This document shows, one piece after another, positions 9,480 to 18,438 of a DNA stretch of 30,039 nt. The DNA is from a virus, in the IMG/VR virus record IMGVR_UViG_3300048010_000241, positions 1-30,039 of that record; one strand, given 5' to 3'. The notes under the pieces are model-generated. The model worked only from the letters and a program-made list of their open reading frames with translations, did no database searches and was not told the DNA's origin. A program made the position numbers and the translations under genes. Each line of letters begins with the position of its first letter. The first letter of the stretch is position 1.

Positions 9480-10226
9480 TTAATCTAATTTAGAATCTAA
9501 TATTCTTAATACTTCTAGTCCTTCATCACTCTGTAAAAAGGACGCCAATATAAATAAAGGATCCTCTCCATAAGGAACTGTAAGTAATTTATTTTTGTTT
9601 CCTTTTATGTTATAATAAACATCTTTTTTGTTTTTCAATACTAATAAATTTTCACTAAAAAACTTGGCACATTTATTTTGAAGTTTCAATAAAGGATCAT
9701 TAACAGCTTCCATAAAGTCTTCAGAATATCTTTTAGCAAACATTCTTACATCTCTTTTTAATTCGGCTGAAGTCATTCTTTCTATATTTAGCCCTATTGT
9801 TACTCTTGCAATTGTCTCAAGCATTTCAATATCTAAATCCTTAGCAATTAATTGAGCCTCTAATGATAAATCTAAATTTTCCACTTCAAGTGAAGCATCA
9901 TGTTCTCTATTTACCTCTACAAACTCCTGTCCATTAGCTGGATGATGATGCAAAAACTCTTGCAATATTTGATTGGTTTTAGGGACACTTAAAAAGCCGT
10001 CCTCAAAAATAATAGGCTCTAATATAACATTACCATCTTGCTCATCTTCAAAAATGCTTTTTTGATTTCTTGCATAACGAAGAGATCTATTAACCCCTGT
10101 TGTTTCGTCAAAATATAATAATGATTTTCTTTTTGTATTCCTTGATGGAATAGTGTAGCTCAAAGGAGCTTTTTCTCTGGTAAGTTTGTAACTTTTATCT
10201 ACAAAAGTTTCTTTCTTTTTTTTCAT
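9480..10226 (-). CDS. Probable virion protein of unknown role, between capsid and neck genes
   Basis: A 248-residue protein I cannot assign to a named family with confidence. The N-terminal 35 residues are very basic (MKKKKETF...; SRNTKRKSLLYFD). Residues about 85-105 read KTNQILQEFLHHHPANGQ, a 'FLxxHP' pattern I associate with a conserved phage protein encoded next to the capsid gene. Then come an acidic helix (ASLEVENLDLSLEAQLIAKD) and helical segments up to the end. The position directly after the major capsid gene suggests a head protein such as decoration, head completion or DNA-end binding. It is bracketed by two intrinsic terminators with no clear promoter of its own, so it is probably made by read-through at a low level relative to capsid. 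Confidence 0.55.
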   Translation of the reverse strand: MKKKKETFVDKSYKLTREKAPLSYTIPSRNTKRKSLLYFDETTGVNRSLRYARNQKSIFEDEQDGNVILEPIIFEDGFLSVPKTNQILQEFLHHHPANGQEFVEVNREHDASLEVENLDLSLEAQLIAKDLDIEMLETIARVTIGLNIERMTSAELKRDVRMFAKRYSEDFMEAVNDPLLKLQNKCAKFFSENLLVLKNKKDVYYNIKGNKNKLLTVPYGEDPLFILASFLQSDEGLEVLRILDSKLD

Positions 10227-10248
10227 TTGATTTAAATTTAAATTAATT

Positions 10249-10287
10249 AAAAAAGATTAGGGCCACTAAAATAAGCAGCCCATAATC
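10249..10287 (-). terminator. Rho-independent terminator after the major capsid gene
   Basis: On the minus strand GATTA-t-GGGC (10287-10278) pairs with GCCC-TAATC (10263-10255), with one bulged base and a 14-base loop, then a run of six T. It starts 16 bases past the capsid stop codon. The bulge suggests it may be partial, like the T7 terminator after gene 10. Confidence 0.65.
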
Positions 10288-10302
10288 CTTATACTCTGTA
10301 TC

Positions 10303-11736
10303 TTAGTTAGTAAAGATAAAGAAGTTGTTTGCACCTAAAGTACATAAAGCTCTCTCTGATAAGAAATTAACTTCCATAGCGTCTAAGCTAGAAGTAGCTG
10401 CTCCACCAGCAGAACCTGTAATCCATGTTTTGTAACGTCTATCTTCAGTTTCTGAAGCTCGGTAACGAACATGCAAGAATGGTCTCTTAGCATTTTTGCC
10501 AAGTACTTGATCATATACAGTTGTAGAACCTGCAGGTACTAAAATACCATTTATTGCTCCACCACCTATATCACCTCGCATAGTTGGATCATTAAGGTAT
10601 TTCCAGTCAGACTTGTAAAAGTCATAACCTCTACGGAATCCTGTAAATCCTAAATTAAGGGCCATTTCAGCGTCATTGTCAAATAGACCATAAGAAGTAC
10701 CATTAACATTATTGCCTTGAGCAGAACCATTAAGTTGCGCTAACATGTCATCAACGTCAAATCCAAATTGTCTGTTTAAGAAAATTACGTTTTCTTCAAT
10801 TGATCCTTGCTTGTCTAATCTCTGAATGATTGCATCAAAGTCCGCAAGAGTTGTAGGGTTACCACCACTCCAAACATTTCCTCTGTCTTCAACAACATAG
10901 AAAAGTCCTTCTGAACCTTTGTTACCCACTCCACTAGCAATACCTTCAACAATTGCAGCTGCACCAGAACCAGGTGCTGCTGGAACTGCTTCAACCATAG
11001 CTGTTTCTAGGTAATCTTCAAAACGAAGTCTAGTTTCATGCTCTGATTTTAAGTACCACAAGAAACCTGTTGCACCATTTTCAGTTGTTACTTCAATCCA
11101 TCCAATTTGAGCCATGTCAGAACCAGATACTGCGTAACGGTCTTTAATGATAATTGGTGAATTTTCAAAAATGAAGTCATCAGCTTCTAGCTGACCTTCC
11201 ATTCCGATAGCTCCTTTTTGGAACTCTGAACCATAAATAAACAATGAACATTGTACTCCTGCTGCCATTGCCTGGCCTGCTGCTTCATAGTATGCTACAT
11301 CAATAGTTGCGTTAGCTGTATCAACGGCTGTAACAATAGCTTTGTTACTGTTTGTTGAATTTAAAGAACTATCTGATAACATAACTGTCTGACCAACTCT
11401 GATTGCAATACTACCTGTACCAGGTACTAAAGCATCTCCGATAGTTAGAACAGCTACTGCTGCTCCTGCTGCTGCAGCTGAAGTTACATCTGTATATTTA
11501 GTGTGTAGTCTTCCTTGCTCCGCCCATTTAATAAGGTCAGAGTTAGAAGGCATTTCAGCGCCTACCATTCTTAAGAATGATGCTACTGTTCTGTTTCCAT
11601 ATCTTTCAAATTCTTTTTCATAAGTATCAGGTAAATACTGATTTAAGAAATCAAAATTTGCGATATAATTTGTCTGTAATAAGACCTGTTCCGAACTTGG
11701 TTGTAAGTCAAACCCAGGTACATTTTCTACTGGCAT
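10303..11736 (-). CDS. Major capsid protein (HK97-fold expected)
   Basis: A 477-residue protein that would form the icosahedral shell. The N-terminal part has NRTVASFLRMVGAEMPSNSD (about 48-67) then KWAEQGRLHTKYTDV (70-84), a pattern I recognise from capsid proteins of marine Bacteroidetes phages. An Ala/Gly/Val/Thr-rich segment (about 85-165; SAAAAGAAVAVLTIGDALVP onward) looks like a beta-barrel insertion. SEHETRLRFEDYLETAMVEA follows, fitting the spine helix region, and the C-terminal half is well ordered (EDRRYKTWITG). It has slightly richer base composition than its neighbours, as highly expressed genes often do. It lies after the scaffold gene and before a terminator, the classic place. 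No N-terminal delta domain or protease site is obvious. Confidence 0.85.
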   Translation of the reverse strand: MPVENVPGFDLQPSSEQVLLQTNYIANFDFLNQYLPDTYEKEFERYGNRTVASFLRMVGAEMPSNSDLIKWAEQGRLHTKYTDVTSAAAAGAAVAVLTIGDALVPGTGSIAIRVGQTVMLSDSSLNSTNSNKAIVTAVDTANATIDVAYYEAAGQAMAAGVQCSLFIYGSEFQKGAIGMEGQLEADDFIFENSPIIIKDRYAVSGSDMAQIGWIEVTTENGATGFLWYLKSEHETRLRFEDYLETAMVEAVPAAPGSGAAAIVEGIASGVGNKGSEGLFYVVEDRGNVWSGGNPTTLADFDAIIQRLDKQGSIEENVIFLNRQFGFDVDDMLAQLNGSAQGNNVNGTSYGLFDNDAEMALNLGFTGFRRGYDFYKSDWKYLNDPTMRGDIGGGAINGILVPAGSTTVYDQVLGKNAKRPFLHVRYRASETEDRRYKTWITGSAGGAATSSLDAMEVNFLSERALCTLGANNFFIFTN

Positions 11737-11756
11737 AATTTTAAATTTTTAAGTTT

Positions 11757-12881
11757 TTATTTATTCTTTTTGCTTCTAATCTTCAATCCTCTTCCACTTG
11801 TATCAGAGACTTGTCTTGCTTTAAATCCAGTGTCGCCTATTGCTTGAGGTGTTTGCCTTACATTCATGTTGATGTTTTTACTTTTCTTCGAAACATCTCC
11901 AATAGCATCTGCCTTGCCTTGCTCATAAAAATACTGAGCAAATTTTTCAGGATTCATAGCAGCACTTAATGCTTTATGCCATCCTGAAGCGTCTTTAATT
12001 AAACCGTCTTCACCTACATAATTTTTTACAAAATTATTAAGGTCTTTCTGTTTAGCCTTCATCTCTAAAGTGTCACCATATGCGTACGATATTTTTTTAT
12101 CTCCTACATTGAACTCAAAACCTTTGAACTCGGAATCAAAAACTTTATCAGTTTGCTTCAAAAAGTAATCATTCTTTCTTTGGTTAGCTTCTTGGGTGGT
12201 TTTAGATTGATTAAGAAATTCCTTATACTTTTCTAATTCGTTTAAAGTTTCTTTTGGAATAGAGCTCCCACTTGACTCAAGAGGAACTGAATAGTTTTCC
12301 TTCAGATCGTTTAAATATTTTTTAGCTTTAGAAACTTCTCGTTTTTTTGCAATATTCTTTTTCTTTATATCTTTTTCATCATCAAGATCTTCATCAAATC
12401 CGAATTTATCATTCATCAAATATTGAATATCTTCATTATCTAAATCAGATTCAGTTAAAGAATAGTACTCTTTTAAAAGTTGTTCATCTGAAATTTCATC
12501 GTAATTTTTATTTACTTTGACAAAATCATTAAAACCCCTTCCTGTTTTCTTTTTAAAATCCAAATATTTAGACACTTCTTCAGGTAAAGACTCTGTGTTT
12601 TCTTTTTGAGAAAACAAGTCATCAACAGAATTTATGTCTTTATTATATCTATTTTTAATATATGAAAGAACGTCTTCGTCTTTTATAGTTGGACTTTCAA
12701 CTTCCGACTCAATGTCGGTATTTTGTTCTGCAGTTTGCTTTTCAGCAACTTCCGCAGTAGTCTCTTTATTAGAATTATCTTCTTGAGACAATTCTTGTTC
12801 ATGTTTTTTTAGTAGTTTTTCCTCTACTTCCTGTACAGATTTTTCTGCAATTGGATTTACTTCACTTACTTTAATTTCCAT
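11757..12881 (-). CDS. Capsid scaffolding protein
   Basis: A 374-residue, highly charged, low-complexity protein. The first 90 residues are acidic and helical (VEEKLLKKHEQELSQEDNSN onward). The middle has Asp/Glu-rich helices (YLMNDKFGFDEDLDDEKDIK) and coiled-coil segments. The last 25 residues are basic with Arg/Lys (GRGLKIRSKKNK). Acidic coiled coil plus a basic end is the usual form of scaffolding proteins, which bind the inner face of the capsid protein and leave before DNA enters. The gene lies between portal and major capsid genes, the conserved place. A TAnnTTTG box 15 bases before the ATG suggests that scaffold and capsid have their own promoter. No protease motif is visible. Confidence 0.75.
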   Translation of the reverse strand: MEIKVSEVNPIAEKSVQEVEEKLLKKHEQELSQEDNSNKETTAEVAEKQTAEQNTDIESEVESPTIKDEDVLSYIKNRYNKDINSVDDLFSQKENTESLPEEVSKYLDFKKKTGRGFNDFVKVNKNYDEISDEQLLKEYYSLTESDLDNEDIQYLMNDKFGFDEDLDDEKDIKKKNIAKKREVSKAKKYLNDLKENYSVPLESSGSSIPKETLNELEKYKEFLNQSKTTQEANQRKNDYFLKQTDKVFDSEFKGFEFNVGDKKISYAYGDTLEMKAKQKDLNNFVKNYVGEDGLIKDASGWHKALSAAMNPEKFAQYFYEQGKADAIGDVSKKSKNINMNVRQTPQAIGDTGFKARQVSDTSGRGLKIRSKKNK

Positions 12882-12896
12882 TTGATTTAATTTTTA

Positions 12897-12904
12897 CAAA
12901 GTTA
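12897..12904 (-). promoter_or_regulatory. Predicted -7 box (TAACTTTG) of scaffold-capsid unit
   Basis: In the 50-base gap after the portal gene the minus strand reads TAACTTTG, matching TAnnTTTG, 15 bases before the scaffold ATG. No -33 TTG is visible upstream, where the sequence is nearly pure A/T. Confidence 0.5.
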
Positions 12905-12931
12905 CTATTATATTTAATTATTATTTTAAGC

Positions 12932-15367
12932 TTATCTAGGCTCAAACTCCGCTAAGTCAAAACCATCTAAACTATCTTCATTAGACTCAAAAGTAACAGG
13001 AGGTAAATTGTTTTTACGCTGTTCTATTAATTTTGATTGCTCTGTGTTAGCTTGTGATATTCTTTTTGATTTGGCCTCTTCTCTTTGATCTTCTCTATTT
13101 TTCAAACCTTCTTGTTGAACTCCTTGAATTTGCATTTGCAAATCAAATTCTAACTTCATCAGTTGAGATTTTATTGCAGCTTCGCCTTTCATTTTTTCTA
13201 CACTATAATTGGCTTTTGCTTGTTCAATTTGCATAGCAGCTTGAGTTTCCATTTGCAATTTTTGCATAGCAGTCTGAGCAGCCATTTGTTGAGATTGCAT
13301 ATTAATTTGTGATTGTTGTTGAGCCGCTGCCGCTTTTGCTTGGCGTTCTTGGTCTTGTTTAGCCTTTCTTCTAATCTTAAGCATTTGGTTTGCAAGTTTG
13401 ATATTTTTTATTTCCCTAATATCAATTGCATCTTCTAAATTTATATCTTCTTTTGAAAGCGCCATTTGTATATTTTGCTCCAATAATCTTTGCTGCTCTT
13501 CATCTGGAGTTATTTCAATAAAAATTCCGAAATCGCTTAAGTATAATTTAGAAATTTCATTTAATATTCCGACATTAAACTTCCCCACTTGGTTTACAAA
13601 TTCTTCTCTGAACTCGGAGTATTCTAATAAATCAGCAATTCTTGTAGATAATGCTGTGCATAGTCTTTCACTTTGACCTATACCTGCATCTAAAATATGT
13701 CTTGTTGCAGTGTTGCTGCTTAATGCTGCAAGCTTTTGTAGCCCTACCAATGAATAGCTATCAGGAGTGGCTCCATCTCTTGCTTCATTTAAGCCAGTTA
13801 CATCTCTTAGCATTTGCATATAATGATTATATGTGCCTACTAAACTTTGAATCTTACCTTGACCAGAATTGCTATTTAGCTGTTGAATAGGAACTTTAGC
13901 TTGATTGAAATCTCCATCTTGTGTATAGCTTCTTCCAATAACACTACCCGTTTGAAAAAACATTCTCAATGCATCTTCAGGGTTATATGCTTGACCTGTT
14001 CCTAAGTCTACTTCATTTAATCCATCCGCATCAATAAAAACCCCGTCAGGAACTACTCTTGAAATTACTTGTTGTAATTTTAAATGAGTGATTTGAATTA
14101 AATCTGCAAAGGTAATCATTCTTCTTACTAAAGACTCTAAAACTCCTTTATACATTCTTGGAGCTGCAGCTATAAATTCAGGATACACTTCTTGAGAAGC
14201 AGAAGCTGGCCTAGCCATGTTTTCTGCCATTTCCCATTTTAATAAAATGTTTGTTCCCATAACCATAACTCCCTCATACCATACATCAATAGTTTTAGTT
14301 ATTTTCTCAAAATTACCTTCCTCTTGCATTTCGACTGTTGGATCAAAAGTGTCTTCTTTTTCTATTACTTTTTCAGCTCCTACTGAATTTGTTTTTTTCT
14401 TGTAAGTAAAAGTGTTTGTCGTTTTGTAATTAAAAAATAAAACAGTTGCACTGTCTTTGCTAAATAAACTATTGTTATAATATTGAGCAGTGTTATTATA
14501 GTCATACCAGCTTTGACTGTATTTAGATATTTCATCCATATCTGCTCTAGTCAAGCTAGTATCTATTTTTTTCAACTCAATGATAGGAAGAGTTTTAATT
14601 TCTCCCCAATAAAAACAATCTTGAAAATAAGGATCTTCAGTATAGCTATAAACAACATTGGCCGGATCAACATAATCTATTTTAATTCCAGCTCCAGGTA
14701 AAAAAGAATGCTTACACATAGAAACTCCAAGAACCATCTGATCATAATATAATCTTTTTTGTAAATCATAGTACCTGTTTTCAGCTAAAACCGTATTAAT
14801 TGCTTCTTCTTCAGCTATTTCAATAGCTGGTTTGTATTTTAATTGCATGTGCAAAGTCAGCTCTTCATCAGTCTCTGGAATTTCTTCCTCGCTCATAGCA
14901 AAAGTATTTATTCCTAAACCCTGTTGAACTTGTTTCATGACAGGTTTAGCTAACATGTTTTTCTCTAATGTAGACTGATACTCACTTCTTCGATCTGTAG
15001 ACATGGCGTCTTGAGCATATGCCCTGACTTTGAACAACCTATCAGCCATTCCATTTACAACTATATCTACAAATTTTGGAATAATAGGAACGGGAGTCCA
15101 ATCTAAGTTTAAATAACTTAAATCGCCATCAATTGCTAATTCATTCTTGTATTTTTGAACTGACTGTTCTCCTCTGGCATATAGGCGTAATCTATGAAAA
15201 TCAGCCCATTGATTGTAAAACCTGCTTTGACCTCCGTCTTTGCGAAACCATTCATATTGTATAGCTTGACCTATTTGTAATCCAAATTCGTATTTCTTTT
15301 TAACTGAATCTGATACAAACTGGCTTGGGAACCCTTGAGGGTTTATTGAGATTTTAACGTCCTCCAT
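12932..15367 (-). CDS. Portal protein
   Basis: An 811-residue portal, longer than most. The body (residues 1 to about 620) shows typical portal features: an N-terminal clip/wing region, VPIIPKFVDIVVNGMADRLF (about 92-111), DYVDPANVVYSYTEDPYFQD, and the stem/crown region with DVTGLNEARDGATPDSYSLV and AALSSNTATRHILDAG. Residues about 625-790 form a long Gln/Ala/Lys-rich coiled coil, probably the barrel extending into the head. The protein forms the dodecameric ring for DNA entry and binds terminase. It starts immediately after the TerL stop with no gap, so the two are coupled. Gln-rich repeats in this end also create false ORFs in other frames. Length and order resemble crAss-like portals. Confidence 0.85.
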   Translation of the reverse strand: MEDVKISINPQGFPSQFVSDSVKKKYEFGLQIGQAIQYEWFRKDGGQSRFYNQWADFHRLRLYARGEQSVQKYKNELAIDGDLSYLNLDWTPVPIIPKFVDIVVNGMADRLFKVRAYAQDAMSTDRRSEYQSTLEKNMLAKPVMKQVQQGLGINTFAMSEEEIPETDEELTLHMQLKYKPAIEIAEEEAINTVLAENRYYDLQKRLYYDQMVLGVSMCKHSFLPGAGIKIDYVDPANVVYSYTEDPYFQDCFYWGEIKTLPIIELKKIDTSLTRADMDEISKYSQSWYDYNNTAQYYNNSLFSKDSATVLFFNYKTTNTFTYKKKTNSVGAEKVIEKEDTFDPTVEMQEEGNFEKITKTIDVWYEGVMVMGTNILLKWEMAENMARPASASQEVYPEFIAAAPRMYKGVLESLVRRMITFADLIQITHLKLQQVISRVVPDGVFIDADGLNEVDLGTGQAYNPEDALRMFFQTGSVIGRSYTQDGDFNQAKVPIQQLNSNSGQGKIQSLVGTYNHYMQMLRDVTGLNEARDGATPDSYSLVGLQKLAALSSNTATRHILDAGIGQSERLCTALSTRIADLLEYSEFREEFVNQVGKFNVGILNEISKLYLSDFGIFIEITPDEEQQRLLEQNIQMALSKEDINLEDAIDIREIKNIKLANQMLKIRRKAKQDQERQAKAAAAQQQSQINMQSQQMAAQTAMQKLQMETQAAMQIEQAKANYSVEKMKGEAAIKSQLMKLEFDLQMQIQGVQQEGLKNREDQREEAKSKRISQANTEQSKLIEQRKNNLPPVTFESNEDSLDGFDLAEFEPR

Positions 15368-17614
15368 TTATCTTATAATTTGGCTATAACTTCCCTTATT
15401 GTCATATCTTGCAAAGTTAAGTTTTATTTTTGATTTATTTTTAATGGGCTGGTAAAGTGATTTCTGATTAGCCATTACTGCTAACCCTGAACTTATAGAG
15501 GCATCAAACTTTGTTCTGTTGTTAATATTAAACCTAGCCCAATCCTCTAGTGTTCTGGTAAAATACATTGAACCCATCACATCGGAATCTCTAAAGCTCC
15601 CCAAAAAATCTAATCCCACGTGTTGTTCTATGTAAGATTCAATTGCTGCCGCGTGAGCTTGTTTTATGTCTTCGCTTGAATTTGGTATGCCTCCTAATTC
15701 TTTTTCAGATCCAGATAATTTGTTGTAAACACGATCTGGTCTGTTCATAGAATAACCTCTATATCCTCTATTTTTAAAATGATACAATAACCGAGGTTTA
15801 TTGTTTTCTATAAGTATAGGCATCCCATAAAACACACAAGCCATTAAAACATCTTCAAAAAATATTTCTGCTGTTTGCGGTCTAGCAATGTATTCTAAAA
15901 AAAATTCATTTGTAGGCCCCTCATCCATATGGAATTTAGTCATTCCGTGTAAAGCACCATTAGATCCTCCTCCTCCAACAACTCCTGATATATCATAACT
16001 GTCACATCCAAAGGCGCCCATATGCTCATTCCCTGGATAAGCTTTACCTTGCTTATATAGTTTTTTGTTTTGAAGCTGTTTGTTTGGAGTCCAAGTCACA
16101 TAAAACCTACCTCTATCATTAGGAGAAAATATCACCTCTGTATCTTTAACTCCATTTTTCCAAGAAAAAGAACCTCGTGTAATAAATTGATCTTTAATTA
16201 AAGATTCATTATAATCTATTTGTTGATATATTTTTTGTAGATTAAATAAAGATTGTTTGCTTTCGTCTCTGAAAGCGTGTGATTCTGATCTAGGAAATTG
16301 TCTATAAAACTCATTTAAAGCATCTGCATCATTTTTTAATGACTCCACTTCGTTTTCCCAATAATCAATAGCTCCTTGAGTTATTATATCTTTATATACA
16401 TCAATAGTTTTATCTTTGGGAGCATAAAATACTGGCATGCCGTACACATCAATAAAACCTTCCATATTCCATTCCATGGGTATAAACAATGAATATAAAC
16501 CGCTTTTGGTTTGACCGTTGGCGTTTCTATTATTTATATCAGAATCATAAAATAATTTTTTAAAAGAATCACCTCCTTTTTCTAATGAGTTCGATGTACT
16601 ACCCATCATACATTTTCCTATCACCTTACTACCTAATCTTAAACAAGTTTTTGTAACTCTCCAGTTGTTAAGAATGTTATTTGGCCTTTCCCATTTTCCT
16701 GATTCATCATGAACTAAAAGTTTAAGCTTTTCTCCATCATAACTATTATCTCCTGTATTCTTCCAATCAATAGTCGTATCTAATCCTTCAACTAAATCAA
16801 CTTCTTCGGAATACATATTTTTCTTAGTAATCTTTGAGGCGGGAACCCTAAATGCCAATTCAGTTTTTGGCTTGTCCATTCCATCTTGAACGGGTTTAAA
16901 GAAAAAGGGATAATTATTTGATATAGGAACAACTTTATCTGTAAACATTTTTTTAGCATCCGCCCCGGTTTTAGATAATATTCCAATTCTTGAATCTTTA
17001 GATATTGTTGCTATATTAGCACACTCTTCACTTCCCATATAAGAAAATCCTGAACGCCTAATTTTTAAATAACATATTCCAAAAGAACGAGAATCAGCTT
17101 TACAAGCTTCCCAATACAAATAGAACAACCTATTGGCTTCTCTAAAATTTGGGTATCCAACATCAATTTTAGTCCATTGTAAATACATATAATGAGATCC
17201 AGTAATGTAAGTTTTAATGCCATTGTTGTAAAACCAAAAACCTTCTTCTCTTCTGTCAAATTCTTTTTCTATATAATCAACCCATGTGTTTTTAAAAGAT
17301 GATGGCGCTTCGTGCCATTGAAAAATTGATTGAATTTTTTTAAGCTGTTTGGAGTACTCAAATCTTTCCCAATATTGATTTTTCTGGCTAGAGTCTCTTT
17401 TGTGTATTTTTGAAGGAGCTTTAGGCAAGGCAATTTTAAGTCCGTTAATTGAAACTATATTTTCAATTTGACCTGATTTTGAAATTACAACTACATCATA
17501 TTTTTCATTATATCCATAGCCCCATGATTTAGCTTTGTTTTTTACGCTAATCACACTTTTGGGAATAATATCTTTTAATTCCTTATATAAATTATGTTGA
17601 TCTTCTTTCTGCAA
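15368..17614 (-). CDS. terL: Terminase large subunit (packaging ATPase-nuclease)
   Basis: A 748-residue motor protein that pumps DNA into the head and cuts it. The N-terminal ATPase has an unusual Walker A-like loop, KIRRSGFSYMGS (184-195), in place of GxxxxGKT. Walker B is KLLVHDESGKW (298-308), with the catalytic Glu at 304. A coupling motif follows as MMGSTSNSLEKGGD (336-349). The nuclease half has an Asp cluster in FGCDSYDISG (535-544), with further acidic residues at EYIARP (574-579) and FFEDVL (585-590). The start at 17614 overlaps the upstream small gene by 23 bases, and the stop abuts the portal start. I favour this ATG because the overlap fits the coupling seen in the operon. Confidence 0.9.
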   Translation of the reverse strand: MQKEDQHNLYKELKDIIPKSVISVKNKAKSWGYGYNEKYDVVVISKSGQIENIVSINGLKIALPKAPSKIHKRDSSQKNQYWERFEYSKQLKKIQSIFQWHEAPSSFKNTWVDYIEKEFDRREEGFWFYNNGIKTYITGSHYMYLQWTKIDVGYPNFREANRLFYLYWEACKADSRSFGICYLKIRRSGFSYMGSEECANIATISKDSRIGILSKTGADAKKMFTDKVVPISNNYPFFFKPVQDGMDKPKTELAFRVPASKITKKNMYSEEVDLVEGLDTTIDWKNTGDNSYDGEKLKLLVHDESGKWERPNNILNNWRVTKTCLRLGSKVIGKCMMGSTSNSLEKGGDSFKKLFYDSDINNRNANGQTKSGLYSLFIPMEWNMEGFIDVYGMPVFYAPKDKTIDVYKDIITQGAIDYWENEVESLKNDADALNEFYRQFPRSESHAFRDESKQSLFNLQKIYQQIDYNESLIKDQFITRGSFSWKNGVKDTEVIFSPNDRGRFYVTWTPNKQLQNKKLYKQGKAYPGNEHMGAFGCDSYDISGVVGGGGSNGALHGMTKFHMDEGPTNEFFLEYIARPQTAEIFFEDVLMACVFYGMPILIENNKPRLLYHFKNRGYRGYSMNRPDRVYNKLSGSEKELGGIPNSSEDIKQAHAAAIESYIEQHVGLDFLGSFRDSDVMGSMYFTRTLEDWARFNINNRTKFDASISSGLAVMANQKSLYQPIKNKSKIKLNFARYDNKGSYSQIIR
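15412..15419 (-). promoter_or_regulatory. Possible intragenic -7 box (TAACTTTG) before portal
   Basis: Inside the end of terL the minus strand reads TAACTTTG, 44 bases before the portal ATG. It matches TAnnTTTG but also encodes Asn-Phe-Ala of TerL, and similar boxes occur inside other genes, so it may be chance. Confidence 0.2.
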
Positions 17615-17885
17615 AACCTCTTAATGTTGTGTCTTTTTTATTTTCTACTTCTTCCCCTAATAATTCTTTTTCAGCTTCTATTCTGGTTAATATTTCAAAA
17701 GCATCAAATATTGCTAATTTTTTAGATGCTGCTGCATTTTTTAATCTATCTGCAGCAATATCAGGAGATAAATCATCTAAGTCTTTTTTTAATATACTTT
17801 CATTAGCAACTTTAATAAGCTCTTTAACTGCTTTTTTACCTGCTTTTATTATTTCTAATTTTAAATCTGTATTATTCATTATCAA
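17592..17885 (-). CDS. terS: Probable terminase small subunit
   Basis: A 97-residue, mainly helical protein directly before terL. The pattern AADRLKNAAASKKLAIFDAF (about 45-64) then EILTRIEAEKELL forms two amphipathic helices, as in the oligomerisation core of small terminase subunits. The N-terminal helix (IIKAGKKAVKELIKV) could be the DNA-binding part. TerS recognises phage DNA and starts packaging. The call rests on position and helical pattern; a clear helix-turn-helix is not visible. An alternative start two codons in (MNNTDL, 17879) is equally possible. The start overlaps the end of the oxygenase gene and the stop overlaps terL. Confidence 0.55.
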   Translation of the reverse strand: MIMNNTDLKLEIIKAGKKAVKELIKVANESILKKDLDDLSPDIAADRLKNAAASKKLAIFDAFEILTRIEAEKELLGEEVENKKDTTLRGFAERRST

Positions 17886-18438
17886 AATTATAAAACATTA
17901 CTAAAACAATTCTAGGCTTTATAAATCTATTAGGAAACTTACTATGAAAATAATTACAAGGATAAGATAAAAGCCTGTTTTCCTTAAACCCTATAACAGA
18001 TTTTAAATCCCATAATTCTGAATTATTAGAATCTTCTGTCAAAAGTCTGTTAAATTCATCTTCGTTTAAGTCATTAGGAAATACATCTCCGTATTTTTTA
18101 TGACTCCAAAAAGATGTTCCGGATAATCCTGAGTCTTCAGATTTAATATAAAAAACAACAGCTCTTTCCGGCTTTTGGTTTTCAATTATAGAGTCGTTAT
18201 GAATTCTCCAATCATCGTCTTGATTTAACTTAGCTTCTCTAATAAAAGAAAGTATATTGTTTATTTTTTTACCTTCAATTTTTTCTAATTTTTTTAAAAT
18301 AAAAGATTGTATTTTCTCTGGAGTTTCTTTAACCCAAAAAGATTTACCTGGAGTATCAATTTTATTAAAATTGCTAGAATGATTTAATAATTCTTCAAAC
18401 AAATTATTCGGTAAAAAATCATCTTCTATATATATCAT
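17872..18438 (-). CDS. 2-oxoglutarate/Fe(II)-dependent oxygenase
   Basis: A 188-residue protein with the signature of the 2OG-Fe(II) dioxygenase fold. WRIHNDS (78-83 onward) gives the iron ligands His80 and Asp82, FHSKFPN supplies His165, and PRIVLVMFY supplies Arg176, which would bind 2-oxoglutarate. AVVFYIKSEDSGLSGTSFW is a core double-stranded beta-helix strand with a Gly turn. Such enzymes hydroxylate proteins, nucleic acids or small molecules; the substrate is not indicated. The gene is joined by a 4-base ATGA overlap to the cpn10-like gene and overlaps terS, so it is made together with the packaging proteins. Hydroxylation of a virion or host factor is only a hypothesis. Confidence 0.8.
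   Translation of the reverse strand: MIYIEDDFLPNNLFEELLNHSSNFNKIDTPGKSFWVKETPEKIQSFILKKLEKIEGKKINNILSFIREAKLNQDDDWRIHNDSIIENQKPERAVVFYIKSEDSGLSGTSFWSHKKYGDVFPNDLNEDEFNRLLTEDSNNSELWDLKSVIGFKENRLLSYPCNYFHSKFPNRFIKPRIVLVMFYNFDNE

Noticed and set aside
13198-13395. 65-codon minus-strand ORF inside the portal gene
   Set aside because: It is an out-of-frame reading of the Gln/Lys-rich end of portal; composition follows that repeat and it has no independent leader.
14107-14114. TACCTTTG box inside portal
   Set aside because: It is within a coding stretch (Ile-Thr-Phe-Ala-Asp), far from any start codon; likely chance in AT-rich DNA.
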